Program-made: the position numbers and the translations under genes
Assembly (NCBI GenBank): GCA_963575745.1
Contig: CAUYUJ010009779.1
Location: 1,114,664 to 1,178,663, forward strand
Direction of reading: 5' to 3'
DNA: 64,000 nt
Source of the DNA: Prorocentrum cordatum
Lineage: Eukaryota > Sar > Dinophyceae > Prorocentrales > Prorocentraceae
Shown here: positions 31,120 to 41,535 of the stretch, piece by piece
Layout: each line of letters starts with the position of its first letter
Numbering within the stretch: the stretch's first letter is position 1
Notes under the pieces: model-generated
Seen by the model: the letters and a program-made list of their open reading frames with translations, nothing else
Database searches by the model: none
What the model was told of the DNA's origin: nothing

Positions 31120-31712
31120 TGAGTCCTCCTCCTCCTCCTCCGCCTCCCCCTCCTCCTCTCTCTCCTCCCCCTCCCCCTCCCCTTCCCCCTCCTCTCCCCC
31201 TCCCCCTCCCCTCCCCCCTTCCCCTCCCCCTCCCCCTCCCCTCCTCCTCCTCTGCCTCCGTCCTACCGTCCTCACTCCTCCTCCTCCTCCTCCTCCTCCT
31301 CCTCTCTCCTCCACACTCCTCCTCCTCCTTCTCCTCCTCCTCTCCTCCTCCTCCTCCTCCTCCCTCCCCCTCCCCTCCCCCTTCCACTCCCCTCCCCCTC
31401 CCCCTCCTCCTCCTCCGTCCTCCGTTCTCCGTCCTCCGTCCTCCCTCCTCCCTCCTCCTCCTCCTCCTCCATCTCCTCCTCCTCCTCCTCCCCTCCTCCT
31501 CGTCCTGATGCTCCTCCTCCTCCTCCTCCTCCTCCTCCTCCTCCTCTCCTCCTCCTCGTCCCTGCTCCTCCTTCCTCGCCTGCTCCTCCTCCTCCTCCTC
31601 CCTTCCTCCCCTCCTCCCTCCCCCCTCCATCCCTCCCTCCCCTCCTCCTCCCTCCTCCTCCTCCTCCTCCTCCTCCTCCGCCTCCTCCTCCTCCGCCTCC
31701 TCCTCCTCCTCC
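31120..31712 (+). repeat. TCC/CCCCT microsatellite, about 590 bp
   Basis: (TCC)n alternating with CCCCTC runs, one of the longest in the window. The minus strand gives Glu/Gly/Arg homopolymer frames only. Confidence 0.9.
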
Positions 31713-31962
31713 TCGACTGCCTCGGGACCTGGAAAAGGACCCCCGACGGGCAGGCCCTACAGAACACCTCACGCCGCCAGCTTCCCCCACGGCGAGGCGG
31801 AGGTGGGGGCCTGCGCTGCCCGTCGACCAGGACGTTCGGCGGCCACTTCTCGAGGGGGAAGCCGCCGCGGAGGGGGGCCCCAGCGCGATCCCCCGGCGCT
31901 GGCGGCCTGGGTCCTGTGCAGCCGCACCTCGGGGAGGTCGGGAAGCGGCAGGGGCACGAGCG

Positions 31963-32140
31963 ATCGAGTATCGTTGAACCGATCCCAGCCCCAGCGGTGT
32001 GGCCTGGGCCCCACGGGTCGATTTGCCCCCCTAGAGAGGGGGTATGGGCCGTTCCTCTCGGGCTTCGAGGGGTGTATCCCCAACTGGGGGGTAGCTTGGT
32101 GGGGGTCTCGAAGGGGATGGGGATGGGGATGGGGATCGGT
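31963..32140 (-). mobile_element. Family O element
   Basis: GTTGAACCGATCCCAGCCCC start and GGGGATCGGTTCAA end are inverted. Interior CTTCGAGGGGTGTATCCCCA as in 10573-10752. Confidence 0.7.
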
Positions 32141-32144
32141 TCAA

Positions 32145-32250
32145 TCGGGTCGGGCGAAAGCGGGGGATAGCAAAGGGGGGGGGTGAGAATCAGCTCAAGC
32201 AGCTGATTTTCCCGGCGCCTCCCGGCGCCGGAGGCGGCCATGTATCGACC
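32145..32250 (-). mobile_element. Family E element, truncated
   Basis: TCGGGTCGGGCGAAAGCGGG start through GGAGGCGGCCATGTATCGA, then passes into a GGA tract. Right arm missing. Confidence 0.7.
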
Positions 32251-32256
32251 ACCAGG

Positions 32257-32350
32257 AGGGGGAGGAGGAGAAGGAGGAGGAGGCGGAGAGAAGGAGGAGG
32301 AGCAGGGGGAGGAGGAGGGGGAGGAGGTGGAGGAGGAGGAGGAGGTGGAG
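32257..32350 (+). repeat. GGA microsatellite
   Basis: Imperfect (GGA)n replacing the right half of the adjacent family E element. Confidence 0.85.
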
Positions 32351-32591
32351 GGCCCGATTAAAATGATACTGAGCGACGAGGTCGAAGCGGAAGAGCGGCG
32401 GTGAAAGAGCCACGGCCGGGCAGCTCGCGGAGCGACTGGCCCGCGGGAGAGCCCGCGCGCCGCGCCGCTCCACAGGGAGGGGGGGGGGCGGGGGAGGCGC
32501 GGGGGCGGGCAGCGTGGCAGGGCCGCTTCTGGCGCCCCGGGCCTCGCCAGGACCTTCTGGTACGCCGGGGAGGCCCCGATGCCGCCCCTCG

Positions 32592-33047
32592 CTGAGCAGG
32601 GGCCGACCGTCCCGGCATTCCTGGAGAGTCCTACCACGACATGTTCTCAGGGCCCACAAAAAAAAACTCCAGAGACCAAAACAGTGCTCTGAGAGCAGGA
32701 GCCCGATGTGACAAAACAAGACAGCCCCAGCCAGAAATGTTCCAAGGACATCTCGTGGGAACCACAAAGAATGTCCTCAGAACTCGGGAGCGGCCAAGAG
32801 GGGGGTGTCCAAGAGGGAGGGGTGCAAATCATGACCGGCGGCATGTGCGCGGCCCAGCGGGAGGGGGCAGGGACGTGATGAAACAAGAGGGGGCGCCGTG
32901 AGATCTGGGGAGATGTCATGGCCCCCGCCATGATATATCCACCCCCCCCTGGTCATCACCCCCATCTTTTTCCGCCCCCGAAGAGGAGGTCCTCAGAACA
33001 CTGCTTGGCAGGGCCATGGGCACGCCGGGACGCTTCGCCGCTGCTCG
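32592..33047 (-). mobile_element. Family G element interrupted by family F
   Basis: Left part 32592-32783 and right part 33000-33047 (GGACGCTTCGCCGCTGCTCG) complete a family G copy when 32784-32999 is removed. Confidence 0.75.
32784..32981 (-). mobile_element. Family F element nested in family G
   Basis: 198 bp. Arms TCGGGAGCGGCCAAGAGGGG and CATCTTTTTCCGCCCCCGA. GTCCTCAGAAC precedes it directly and recurs at 32989-32999, within an imperfect duplication of about 16-18 bp. Confidence 0.8.
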
Positions 33048-33230
33048 GCCTCGGCACCTCCCAGGGCGACGCCGTGGCCCTGCCGTAGCCGCCGGCGGCG
33101 CGGTGGCGGGCCTCCGCCTGCGCCGCGCGGGCCCGCGCGGCCGCCCTCCGCTGCGCGAGGGCTCGCCGGGCGGCCGCGGCCGCGGCCGAGGGCGCCCGGG
33201 ACACCGCCTTCCGCTTGACCAGGGGATATT

Positions 33231-33568
33231 TAGGGGAACAAAGAGAGACATAAACCTTGACGTCGCTCGGACGTCCCTTTCCCGCGCATGGTTCGGTGTC
33301 GTGCGTGTGGTTGTGTCCTCGATGGTCCAGGATGGTCCTCGTGGTTTCTCGCCGAGAACAAATGCACACGTCCAAGCGACGCCAAGAAACATAACAAAAC
33401 TCGAAGATCCATTTCTCGCATCGGCGCTGGGGCCCGCCCGGCGGCGCCTCCGGCGCCGCCCCTGGCGCGCCCCGCGCGCCGGGGAGGGGGGCCAACGCCG
33501 ATCCGAGAAATCCGTGCGGACCTCCGAGTTTCTTCATGTTTATGCCACGTTTTGTTCCCCTAGATATG
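33231..33568. mobile_element. Family J hairpin interrupted by a family A introner
   Basis: GGGGAACAAAGAGAGACATAAA at the left and TTTATGCCACGTTTTGTTCCCC (33540-33560) at the right are the arms. CGGCGCCTCCGGCGCCG is in the core. The A element sits in the left arm. Confidence 0.7.
33256..33382 (-). mobile_element. Family A introner nested in family J
   Basis: 127 nt. Minus-strand donor CTTG/GCGTCG at 33382 and acceptor GTCAAG at 33257-33256. Both arms carry GTCGCT/AGCGAC variants. Confidence 0.7.
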
Positions 33569-33569
33569 T

Positions 33570-34885
33570 CGACCCCTATCCCAGGCCTCGTGGGGTTTCC
33601 GAGTGTACCAGAAATGTGGGGCCCAGCCCTGGGACATGCACTGGGGGGGTGTCCATCCCAGATGGGGGTGCGTCCGAACAGCCCCCTTGGGGTGCCTCCC
33701 AGGGTTTTCTCATCTTTCTGAGCGGCCAAACCTGTCGGGCGAAGCTCGGGGATTGGGAGAGAAACATCGCCCGCGACGCTGCACCACGCCCTCCCCCATG
33801 CCCCCTCGGAGTCGCGGCAGACGCGCGGCAGTGGGCGCGCCACTTCCACGCGGCCAGCCGCCGTGGCGCCGCAGCCTCGAGCCCAGGTAACTGCACGGAG
33901 CAAGCCTCGGCCAACTCCCACAGGCCACACGGGAGCCGGCGCTGTGGATCGGTTCCTCTTCCATCCCCTTCTCTCCCATCAGAGAGGGTCTGACTACTGC
34001 CCCCTACTCATGCGGGACGACGATTCACAAAATCAGGGGGAAGGATTGAAAACATGATTCCTTTGACTTCTGTACGATGTTTCAGCGGGAGAAGGACGAT
34101 TCAAAAATATGTGATTACACGTCGGCTTCGAATCTTGCGTCGAATACTCATTTCACGTCGTCCATGGCAGGGTCCGCATGGCGGCCTCGGGCCACTTCGG
34201 CGCACCCCTCACACGCTTCGCGGCCGCCAAGGGAGCTCCACCGAAGGCCACAGTGGCAGGGTCCGCATGTCGGTACTCACAGCTGCACATGGTTGGGTCT
34301 TGCCCCTCCGTATCCTCCACTTGCTATTACAGCTCATGGTAACATGGTAAGTACAGATCCGATCCGCTCGTCGTTGTAATTGCATCCCGCTGCTGTTGCC
34401 CCCGCTTCTTTCTCCTTGACCCCCTCCCTCCTAACCCTTCGCTTCGGTTCCGTCTGGCCCGTCGGCTGTCTGGGCGCGCGCCCGAGGACGCCAGGGGGGG
34501 AACGATTAAAAAAATAGTTTCCCAGCCCGCGGCCAGTTGCTTCTACTCATCCTCTGGGGCGCCGCCCACGCGACACGACCACCGGTCATTGATTAATCGT
34601 CATCCTACATTCACAAGCACCCCTTCCCCCACTTGACCGGCCTCAAACCAGGAACAGTGAGCCCGCGCCCCCAACCACCTGTGCAAAAAACGATGCCAAA
34701 GTGCACGCGGCGTCAACCTCTGGCTCGTGACCTGGCACCCTGCCTGCGCGTTACGTTGGCGTCCGCTCGTGGGCCCCAAAGTGCGAGCACGCTGCGGAGA
34801 CCCTGAGGAGTTCGATCGGTCCGAGTTGTTTTATGAGACAACGTTGGGAGGCTGCTGGGACAGCTTGGTCCCAAGATGGCCCACG
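33570..34885. other. No recognised gene
   Basis: No conserved protein motif was seen on either strand. GCAGGGTCCGCATG occurs twice (34167-34180 and 34257-34270). Confidence 0.4.
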
Positions 34886-34889
34886 ATAC

Positions 34890-35049
34890 CTTTGAAGGGG
34901 CCCTGGGACACACAAATAAATACACACTAATGACAGGATTTCCCATATGTTCCCATATTTTCTGGGTTGTCGTCTTTCCCCCATTTCCCATATTTTCCCA
35001 GATGTTCTGGGGAATCGACGTGTCTGTGTGCTTTTTTCCCCTCCTGAAC
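34890..35049 (-). mobile_element. Family B introner
   Basis: 160 nt. Minus-strand GT donor at 35049 (ATAAG/GTTCAGGAGG) and acceptor TTCAAAG at 34891-34890. AAGGT is present at both junctions. Confidence 0.75.
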
Positions 35050-35715
35050 CTTATGATGGTCCCGCAGATGGTCAAACCTGGCTCAGGATGGTCTGCAGCA
35101 TGCCTCCAGTGCGGCCGGCCGCGGGCGCCCTGAGAGGATCCCGCGCAGCCCTTCGCTCGAGCTCCAGCAGCAGCGCCTAATCGAGGACCTCCCACCGCCT
35201 CAGCTGCCCTGGCCATCCAGGATATCCCCAAGGGAAGAACGAGGCTTACGAAATGGACCCATCATCGCCCCCAACATGACCCCGACGAGCCTCCAAAAGG
35301 CTTCTAGATCGAACGATCCACGACGGCCAGTACGTAATGATCCACGGCTTGGTCAGGCCCATCCGCAGCTTCGGTTTGAAAGCGGCATCCCGTCTTCGTC
35401 CCTGCATGCTCCTGCGCTGTCCCTTATCCATGCATCTCTCCTGGGGGTAGTTTCAGAATGAGCTTGTGGGGAGACACGCAGCGTCAATGATTGTCAGTCC
35501 GAGTGTGTATGGCGTCATGCACTGAAATACCATCCGTGTACAACTTCGCATCACCTCGAGTGCATTCGTCGTGCCCCGCTTTACGCCGCGCATGTTTTAC
35601 AGCTTGGCGAGCGTAGACATCTCGTAACTGCTGACCAGGGTGCCAGATCGCGGTCCAGAGACATCGACTTCGACACTGTTTCGGGACATCAACGTCTTGC
35701 ACGCCAAGCTATGTC
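35050..35715. other. Inter-element stretch, possible undetermined exon
   Basis: If both flanking B elements are introns, this would include exonic sequence on the minus strand. The frame near 35250-35400 (KPKLRMGLTKPWIITYW) is open but not recognised. Confidence 0.3.
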
Positions 35716-35716
35716 A

Positions 35717-35885
35717 CTCAAGGGGCCCAAGGACACGCAAATAAATAAACGCAAATAAAATGATTCCCCATATTTTTCCATATTTCTGGGTTTTTTGTCT
35801 TCCCGCCCAATTCCCATATTTTCCCATATTTTCCTGGGAGTCGACGATTAATTGTGTCAGTGTGTTTTTTTCTCTCCTGAGTCAC
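35717..35885 (-). mobile_element. Family B introner
   Basis: 169 nt. Minus-strand GT donor GCA/GTGACTCAGG at 35885 and acceptor CCTTGAG at 35718-35717. Confidence 0.7.
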
Positions 35886-36031
35886 TGCGTAGCACGCACC
35901 ACCCCACAAGACAGATCCACGACGGCCTCCAGGTCAACTCGAGGCAGCCCCGAGGTGGCCCGAGGCCGCGCCAGGACGCTCAAAGGCCCAGAAAGACAGC
36001 CCCGAAGAAATATCGAACACCCTGGGCCACC

Positions 36032-36202
36032 TTGAAGGGGCCCTGGGACACACAAATAAATGCACACAAATAAAAAGATGCCCCATATTTTCATATGTAT
36101 ATATGTTTCTGGGTGTTTGTCTTCCCCCCACTTCCCATAGTTTCCAATCTTTTCTGGGAAATCGACGATTAGTTGTGTCTGTGTGTTTCTTTCCCTCCTG
36201 AC
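36032..36202 (-). mobile_element. Family B introner
   Basis: 171 nt. Minus-strand GT donor GCTAG/GTGTCAGG at 36202 and acceptor CCTTCAAG/GTGG at 36033-36032. AGGTG is present at both junctions. The 146-bp interval to the next B copy could be an exon but gives no recognisable protein. Confidence 0.75.
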
Positions 36203-36379
36203 ACCTAGCTTTGCGTTTCGCGCAGCGCAAAGCGTGATGATCGTCTCACTCTCGCGCCGCCCCCATCTGAGAACCTCCGGGCTGCGTGCGGAAACCGCCG
36301 GCTGCCTCCGAAGACCAACGGATGCCCCCGAGATCTCCCTCGGAAAAACCCCCGAAGACGTCCGAACAGCGCCGTCGGT

Positions 36380-36650
36380 GACGACCACGGCGGCAACGAC
36401 GAGATCCACGGCTGCAGCGTCTGCCGCACCGGCGGCGACGGCGGCGACGGGCGGCGACGGGCGGCGGCGGGTGGCGGCGGCGGCGGAGGCAACGCTCGTG
36501 ACGACGACGACGACGCCGCCGACGACGGCGGCGGCGGCGGCGAGCAGCGGGAGCGACGAGCAGCGGCCACGGCGGCGGCCGCGGCGGCGACCGAGGCGGC
36601 GACGAGCGAGGCGGCGGCCGAGGCGGCGGCGACAAGGCGGCGGCGCCCAC
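36380..36650 (+). repeat. Degenerate GGCGGCGAC trinucleotide-rich stretch
   Basis: Long run of GGC/GAC triplets, open in several frames on both strands with Ala/Arg/Gly-rich products. No domain. Confidence 0.6.
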
Positions 36651-36800
36651 AGGTGAAGGGGCCCCAGGGCACACAAATACATAGACAAAAATAGCAATAT
36701 GCCCCATCTTTTTCCCCATCTTTTCTGGGCTTCTGTCTTCCCCCCCACTTCCCAGATTCTCCCAGATTCTCCTGGGAATCGAAGATGGATAGTGTCTGTG
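36650..36800 (-). mobile_element. Family B element
   Basis: GGGCACACAAATACATAGAC, two CCCCATCTTTT blocks, GGGAATCGAAGATGGA and TGTGTCTGTGTGTG in B order. The AG acceptor seen in most copies is missing here. Confidence 0.65.
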
Positions 36801-37184
36801 TGTGTTTGGCGGCGGCCGCGGCCGCCTCAGCCTGCCTTCACGTGGTTGCGCGAGGCCATCTGCGAGGCGGCGTCCGAGCCCGCCTCCGGCCTCGCGCGCG
36901 CGGGCGCCGACGGCAGCGCCGACGCCCGCGGGCCTCCGACGCCGAGGGCGCCGACGCCCGCGACGCGGACGCCGACGCCGCCGCCTTGACGACGACGACG
37001 ACGAGGACGAGGACGAGGACGGCAAGGACGTCAACGCCGAGGTCGGGCCCGACGACGACGGAGGGGGATGTTCCTGCGCCGTGCTGCCCTGCGAGGGGGA
37101 GGGGGTGCTGGCCAGAGGAGCGAGAGGAGGATGACGAAACGGGGAGGGAGGTATTGAGGGGAGAACGAGGATCGGGGGGGACGA
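36801..37184. other. GC-rich triplet-repeat region
   Basis: GACGCCGACG- and GACGACGAC-type runs, open in several frames. Nothing recognisable. Confidence 0.35.
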
Positions 37185-37310
37185 AAGGGTAAGACAGCAA
37201 AGGGCAGGGTAAAGAATCAGTTCACGCAGCTGGTTTTCCTGGCGCCGGAAGGCGCCCATGTATCGAGGACTGGGCCCGGCGGCGGGGCGGAAACCGGCTG
37301 CATGCGGCGA
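37185..37310 (-). mobile_element. Family E element, degenerate
   Basis: AAAGAATCAGTTCACGCAGCTG, GGCGCCCATGTATCGAGGA and CGGAAACCGGCTGCATGC match the E interior. Both arms are eroded. Confidence 0.6.
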
Positions 37311-37589
37311 CGAGGAGGGAGCACGGTGGCTTCGCGCGGCGCCGGCGCGTGCAAAATTTGCCGACACCGCCTCGAACGTTCAACCTTGAATCAATCGCGA
37401 CCCCGACCGACCGCGTCCCTCGGTGCTTCCGCGTCCCAGATTTCAACCTGGAACGCCGGCGCCGGCGTCGCCGGCGCGCCAGCGCCGCATGAACTTACCA
37501 TATGGGAGCAGGAGGGAAGCCTGCAAATCCCATTGGTCGGCGGAAGGACTGGGAGTGGCCGGCGAAGGGGATATTGGAACTGGGTGGTA

Positions 37590-37740
37590 GGGTTAAGTCG
37601 GGCGTGTCCCCCTACAGGGGGATTTTCGACGAAAAACTGAAAGTACGAAACAAATGCAACGGCATGGTAAAACATATTCAAAAAATAGTCCCCGGAGTAT
37701 GTTTGACTATTTTTGAAATATCCCTCCTGTAGAGGAACAG
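37590..37740 (-). mobile_element. Family C element
   Basis: GTCGGGCGTGTCCCCCTACA start, TTTTCGACGAAAAAC, GACTATTTTTGAAATAT and CCTCCTGTAGAGGAACAGG. Confidence 0.75.
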
Positions 37741-38125
37741 GGAGGAGGGTGCGAGGGAGGGAGGAGGGAGCGGGCGGAGGAGCGGGGAGGGGCCCCGGGA
37801 GGAAGGAGGGAGAGGGAGTGAGGAGGAGGAGAGGAGGGAGGAGAGAGAGGGAAGGAGGAGGAGGAGAGAGGGAGGGAGGAGAGAGGGAGGGAGCGGGCGG
37901 GGCCCTGGGGCGAGGGTGCGGAGGAGGGAGGACGGCAGAGCCGGGACGGTGGTCATCGGAGGAGGGGAGGGGGCACGAGAGGGGCAGAGGGCGGTACAGG
38001 AAGAGGGGACGATGGGGGAGGGGAAATGAGGAGGAGCACGAGCAGCAGGAGGATGGGAAGGGCGGACCAGGAGGGCGATGATGGAGGAAGGAGGGGAGGG
38101 GTTGGCAGGAGCAGGAGGAGGAATA
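37741..38125 (+). repeat. GGA/GGGA-rich purine tract
   Basis: Degenerate (GGA)n and (GGGA)n, about 380 bp. Confidence 0.8.
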
Positions 38126-38645
38126 TCGTCGTCGTCGTCGTCATCGTCCTCTTGCTGCTCCTCCTCTCCGACCTCCAACTTCCATCCGTCCTCCTCCTCC
38201 TCTTCCTCCTCCTCCTGGCAAGGTCCGAAACTTCCACTATCACCGAAATCCATTCGCCGCACTCCCAGAGCGGAACGCGCCCAGAAAATGGTGGAGCCAT
38301 GACACCTCGGCAAAAGAAATGGCTAAACTTTCTCACAACCTGCGCCCCCACGCGGGCACCTGACTTTGCCAACGCCCTGACAATGCCCTATCGCCGACAA
38401 CATCAAGAGGGTATCCTGCTGAACTCCCGGAACTGCTCGAAGGTGATCACATCCGCGCCTCCAGTGGCTTCAGCTATCATGTCAGCGCACTCGTCCTCCG
38501 TGATCGGCCAGACCCGCTGAACGGGCCACCCAGGCAACGAACCGAACATCGAGACGTTGAGCATGACCCCACCCTCGCTGCTGCCTTTTCCTGGGCGTGT
38601 GCCCTCGAAACGCTACCCTTGGCCAACCCTCCAGCAGACTCAGGT

Positions 38646-38782
38646 CGATCAAAGGGGCTCGCGCCTCGCGCTGCGCGAGGCGCGAATCGCTTCGCTCTCC
38701 CGCGCCGCCCCCGAGGGGAGAGGAGGAAGGTGAGGACTCGGAGCCGACTCGCGAGGCGCGAAGAACCTCGCGCCCTCGATGG
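38646..38782. mobile_element. Family H palindromic element
   Basis: GGCTCGCGCCTCGCGCTGCG on the left is inverted as CGCGAGGCGCGAAG near 38748-38762. Used as the intact reference for the split copy at 10.8-11.2 kb. Confidence 0.65.
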
Positions 38783-38816
38783 CGCCCTTGCTGGGTGATC
38801 CATACGCCCTGGCCTT

Positions 38817-39058
38817 AGTGGGCCCTGGAAACGACAGGGCCGTTTTTTTACCGGTTCCGTTTTGCCGTTTTTTCGCCGGTTCCGACGCCGTTATTTTACC
38901 GGTTCCGTCTCCGTTTTTTGACCGGCTCCGGCTCCGGTTCCAATCCTGGAGCCGTTTTTGTTGCTGTTTCTGGTCGCCGTTTTTTCCCGTTTCCATGTTC
39001 AAGGGACATTTTTTGGGAAACGGTGAACAAAAGGCCCTGCCGTTTCCAGGGCCCACAA
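38817..39058. mobile_element. Foldback element with T-rich repeat core
   Basis: AGTGGGCCCTGGAAACGACAG (38817-38837) is inverted as CTGCCGTTTCCAGGGCCCAC (39036-39055). The core has GCCGTTTTTT and ACCGGTTCCG-type units. Confidence 0.75.
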
Positions 39059-39179
39059 AGGCCCTGGCCCAAGTTTAAGGAAGGAGAATCACAACAAACG
39101 CCATAGATCAAAGTGAGGGGGCCGAGCGGTCATTCACTGCCCCTGGGTGCGTGGCTGAAGTGGGGTTCCGCGATGCGGA

Positions 39180-39740
39180 GTATTGTTAATGTGGTTGGTG
39201 TTGCTAGTGCTGCTGCTGTTGTTTGTGCTGCTGTTGGCGTTGCTGTTGTTGGTGTTGTTGATGTTGCTGCTTCTGTTGATGAGGATGTTGTTGTTGTTGG
39301 TGGTGCTGGTGCTCTTGTTAGTAGTAGTGTTGGTGCTGTTGCTGGTGTTGTTGTTGTCGTTGTCGTTTTCGTCGTCGTTGTTGTTGTTGTTGTTGTTGGT
39401 GGTGGTAGTGCTGGTGTTGTTGGTGTTGCTGTTGTTGGTGATGTTTTTGTTAATTACTATTTGGCGTCGTCCCCCCACACGACCCCGCCCGCGACGCACC
39501 TGTCATCCACCCCGCGACCCACCCGCGACCCACACCGCGGCCCACGGGCGACCCACCCGCGACCCAACCCGCGACCCGCCCGCGACCCCGCGACCAACTT
39601 GCGACCCACCCGCGACCCTGCCCGCAACCCACACGCTAACCGCCCCGCGATCCGCCCGCCGCGACCCACCCGCGACCAGGCCCGCGACCCACCCGCGACC
39701 CACCCGCGACCCACCTGCGACCCAACCCCGACCCACCCAC
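39180..39740 (+). repeat. GTTGTT/GCTGTTG triplet tract followed by CGACCCACCCG minisatellite
   Basis: 39180-39460 is (TGT/TGC)-rich; 39480-39740 is a degenerate 10-11 bp CGCGACCCACC repeat. Frames through them are low-complexity. Confidence 0.85.
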
Positions 39741-39889
39741 ATTGCATTAACGAAAAAGTCGCCGCCTGCGGCAGGCTCGCTGCATAGTTTGAAAAACTAT
39801 GCGCCTGTGGCGGGCTTTTGAAGAGCCTCGCAGACTGCCGACGTCCCCACCGCCCCATCACTCTTATCCGCACTTGCTGGCTGCTACGT

Positions 39890-40055
39890 ATAATTGTTTG
39901 GCGCTCGGCGTGGATTTCTTGGATCTGCGCTGGACGCCCCTCCCTGGCGCGCGGAGCGCGCCAGAGCGTGCCAGAGCGTGCCAGGGGCGGCGCCAGAGGC
40001 GCCGCCGGTGGGGACAGGCGCGAATCCAAGAAATCCGCGCGGAGCGCCAAAAGTT
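39890..40055. mobile_element. Family J hairpin
   Basis: GGCGCTCGGCGTGGATTTCTTGG is inverted as AATCCAAGAAATCCGCGCGG at 40022-40041. GGCGCGCGGAGCGCGCC core. Confidence 0.7.
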
Positions 40056-40214
40056 TGTTTGCAGTAGGAGCTCGACCACAAGAAACCTTCCACAAGAAAC
40101 CCAACCCTGAGCCCCATGGACGTCCATGGATTGTTGGTGTGGGAACGCCACGCTTTCCATAGCAAAAATCATCGAGACCCAAGAAGCCCAGGGTACCCTG
40201 GAGGCAAGCAGGGT

Positions 40215-40470
40215 GTTTCTTGGCATGGGTCTCCACTGTATGGCTTGGACGCCCGAAATTGGCACGGAAAGAATGGGTACAGTGCCCAACAACACATGTT
40301 GTCCCAAACCAACAGCGGCAGCTGTTAGGCAAGCGGCCCTCTGTCTCAAATGGACACCGGCCGCGGCGGCGCGGAAAGCGAGCTCTGTTCAGAATGAACA
40401 GGAACTGCTGCCGGGCACAGTGCCCATTCTTTCCGTACCCATTCCGTTCGTGCCGACATGGCGTTGTTTC
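40215..40470 (-). repeat. Dispersed repeat related to 16.4 kb and 55.2 kb
   Basis: ACGCCCGAAATTGGCACGG left and inverted GGCACAGTGCCCATTCTTTC right. ACGCCCGAAATGGGCACGG recurs at about 55179 and TGGACACCGG-like sequence at 16380. Confidence 0.5.
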
Positions 40471-40507
40471 TTTTTGCTCAACGAGGGCTGCCACTCCTCC
40501 GACGAGG

Positions 40508-40705
40508 TCGGGCGCGGCCAAGAGGGGGATGTCCAAGAGGGGGGGTGCAAATCATGACCGGCGGCATGTGCGCGGCCTAGCGGGGGGGGGGGGCCAGGGA
40601 CGTCATGAAACAAGAAGAGGCGCCATGAAATCAGGGCAGATATCACGGCCCACGCCATGATATCCCCCCCCCCCTAGTCATCACCCCCCTCTTTTCCGCC
40701 CCCGA
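40508..40705 (-). mobile_element. Family F element with 16-bp target duplication
   Basis: 198 bp. CACTCCTCCGACGAGG stands directly before (40492-40507) and after (40706-40721) the element. Arms TCGGGCGCGGCCAAGAGGGG and CCCCTCTTTTCCGCCCCCGA. Confidence 0.85.
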
Positions 40706-40739
40706 CACTCCTCCGACGAGGGCTCGGGGACCAGCTGAC

Positions 40740-40920
40740 CCGGGTCAATCCAGACCCGGGTCAGTCAGGCCTTGCAGAGTCCTGCAAGATGCTGCAAAAT
40801 CCTGCACCCAAACCCGGGCCAATGCGAAGGATCCTGCAGGATCCGGCAGGATCCAGCACCCAAACCTGGGTCAATGCGACCCTGGCCCTGCAGGATCCTG
40901 CAAGGTCGGGGCGCTCTGGC
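40740..40920 (+). repeat. GATCCTGCAGGATCC-type short repeats
   Basis: CCTGCA and GGATCC blocks plus CCCAAACC(C/T)GGG(C/T)CAATGCGA recur in both senses. Confidence 0.6.
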
Positions 40921-40963
40921 TGACCCCCGTTTGCACTGACCCCCGTCTCGAGGCTCCCGAAGG

Positions 40964-41158
40964 TCGGGTCGGGCGAAAGGGGGGGATAGCAAAGGGGGGG
41001 TTTGAGAATCAGCTCACGTAGCTGATTTTCCCGGCGCCTCCCGGCGCCGGAGGCGGCCACGTATCGAGGAATGGGCCCCTCGGTGAGGCCGAAATCAGCT
41101 GCATGCAGCAAATTTCGTAACCCCCCCTTTCCCAATCCCCCCCTTTCGCCCGACCCGA
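40964..41158 (-). mobile_element. Family E element with 5-bp TSD GAAGG
   Basis: Arms TCGGGTCGGGCGAAAGGGG and CCCCTTTCGCCCGACCCGA. GAAGG abuts both ends. Confidence 0.85.
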
Positions 41159-41352
41159 GAAGGGCCTCGGGCCCGGCTCCGGCTGGGCCGGGGCCTCCCG
41201 ACCGCCCCCCAATCGCGCCCGAGAGGGGGAGCCCGTGGCCCGGGCGCGCCCGCTCTCCCGGCGGTGCGGCGGCAACCGCGGCCTCTCGCTGCCGAGTGGC
41301 ACGCGGCGGGCCGTGCACCGTCCCCGTCTCTCTCGGGGATGGACGGAGCCCC

Positions 41353-41523
41353 CTTTTGAAGGGGCCCTGGGACACACAAATCAATAGACACAGATAAAAG
41401 GATCCACCATATTTTCCAATACGTTCTGGGTTTATGTCTTCCCCCCCACTGCCCGTATTCTCCCATATTTTCTGGGGAATCGACGATTCATTGTGTCTGT
41501 TTTTTTTTCCCCCCTGAGTGGAC
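41353..41523 (-). mobile_element. Family B introner
   Basis: 171 nt. Minus-strand GT donor GACG/GTCCACTCAGG at 41523 and acceptor CTTCAAAAG at 41354-41353. Confidence 0.7.
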
Positions 41524-41535
41524 CGTCCCCGCCTC

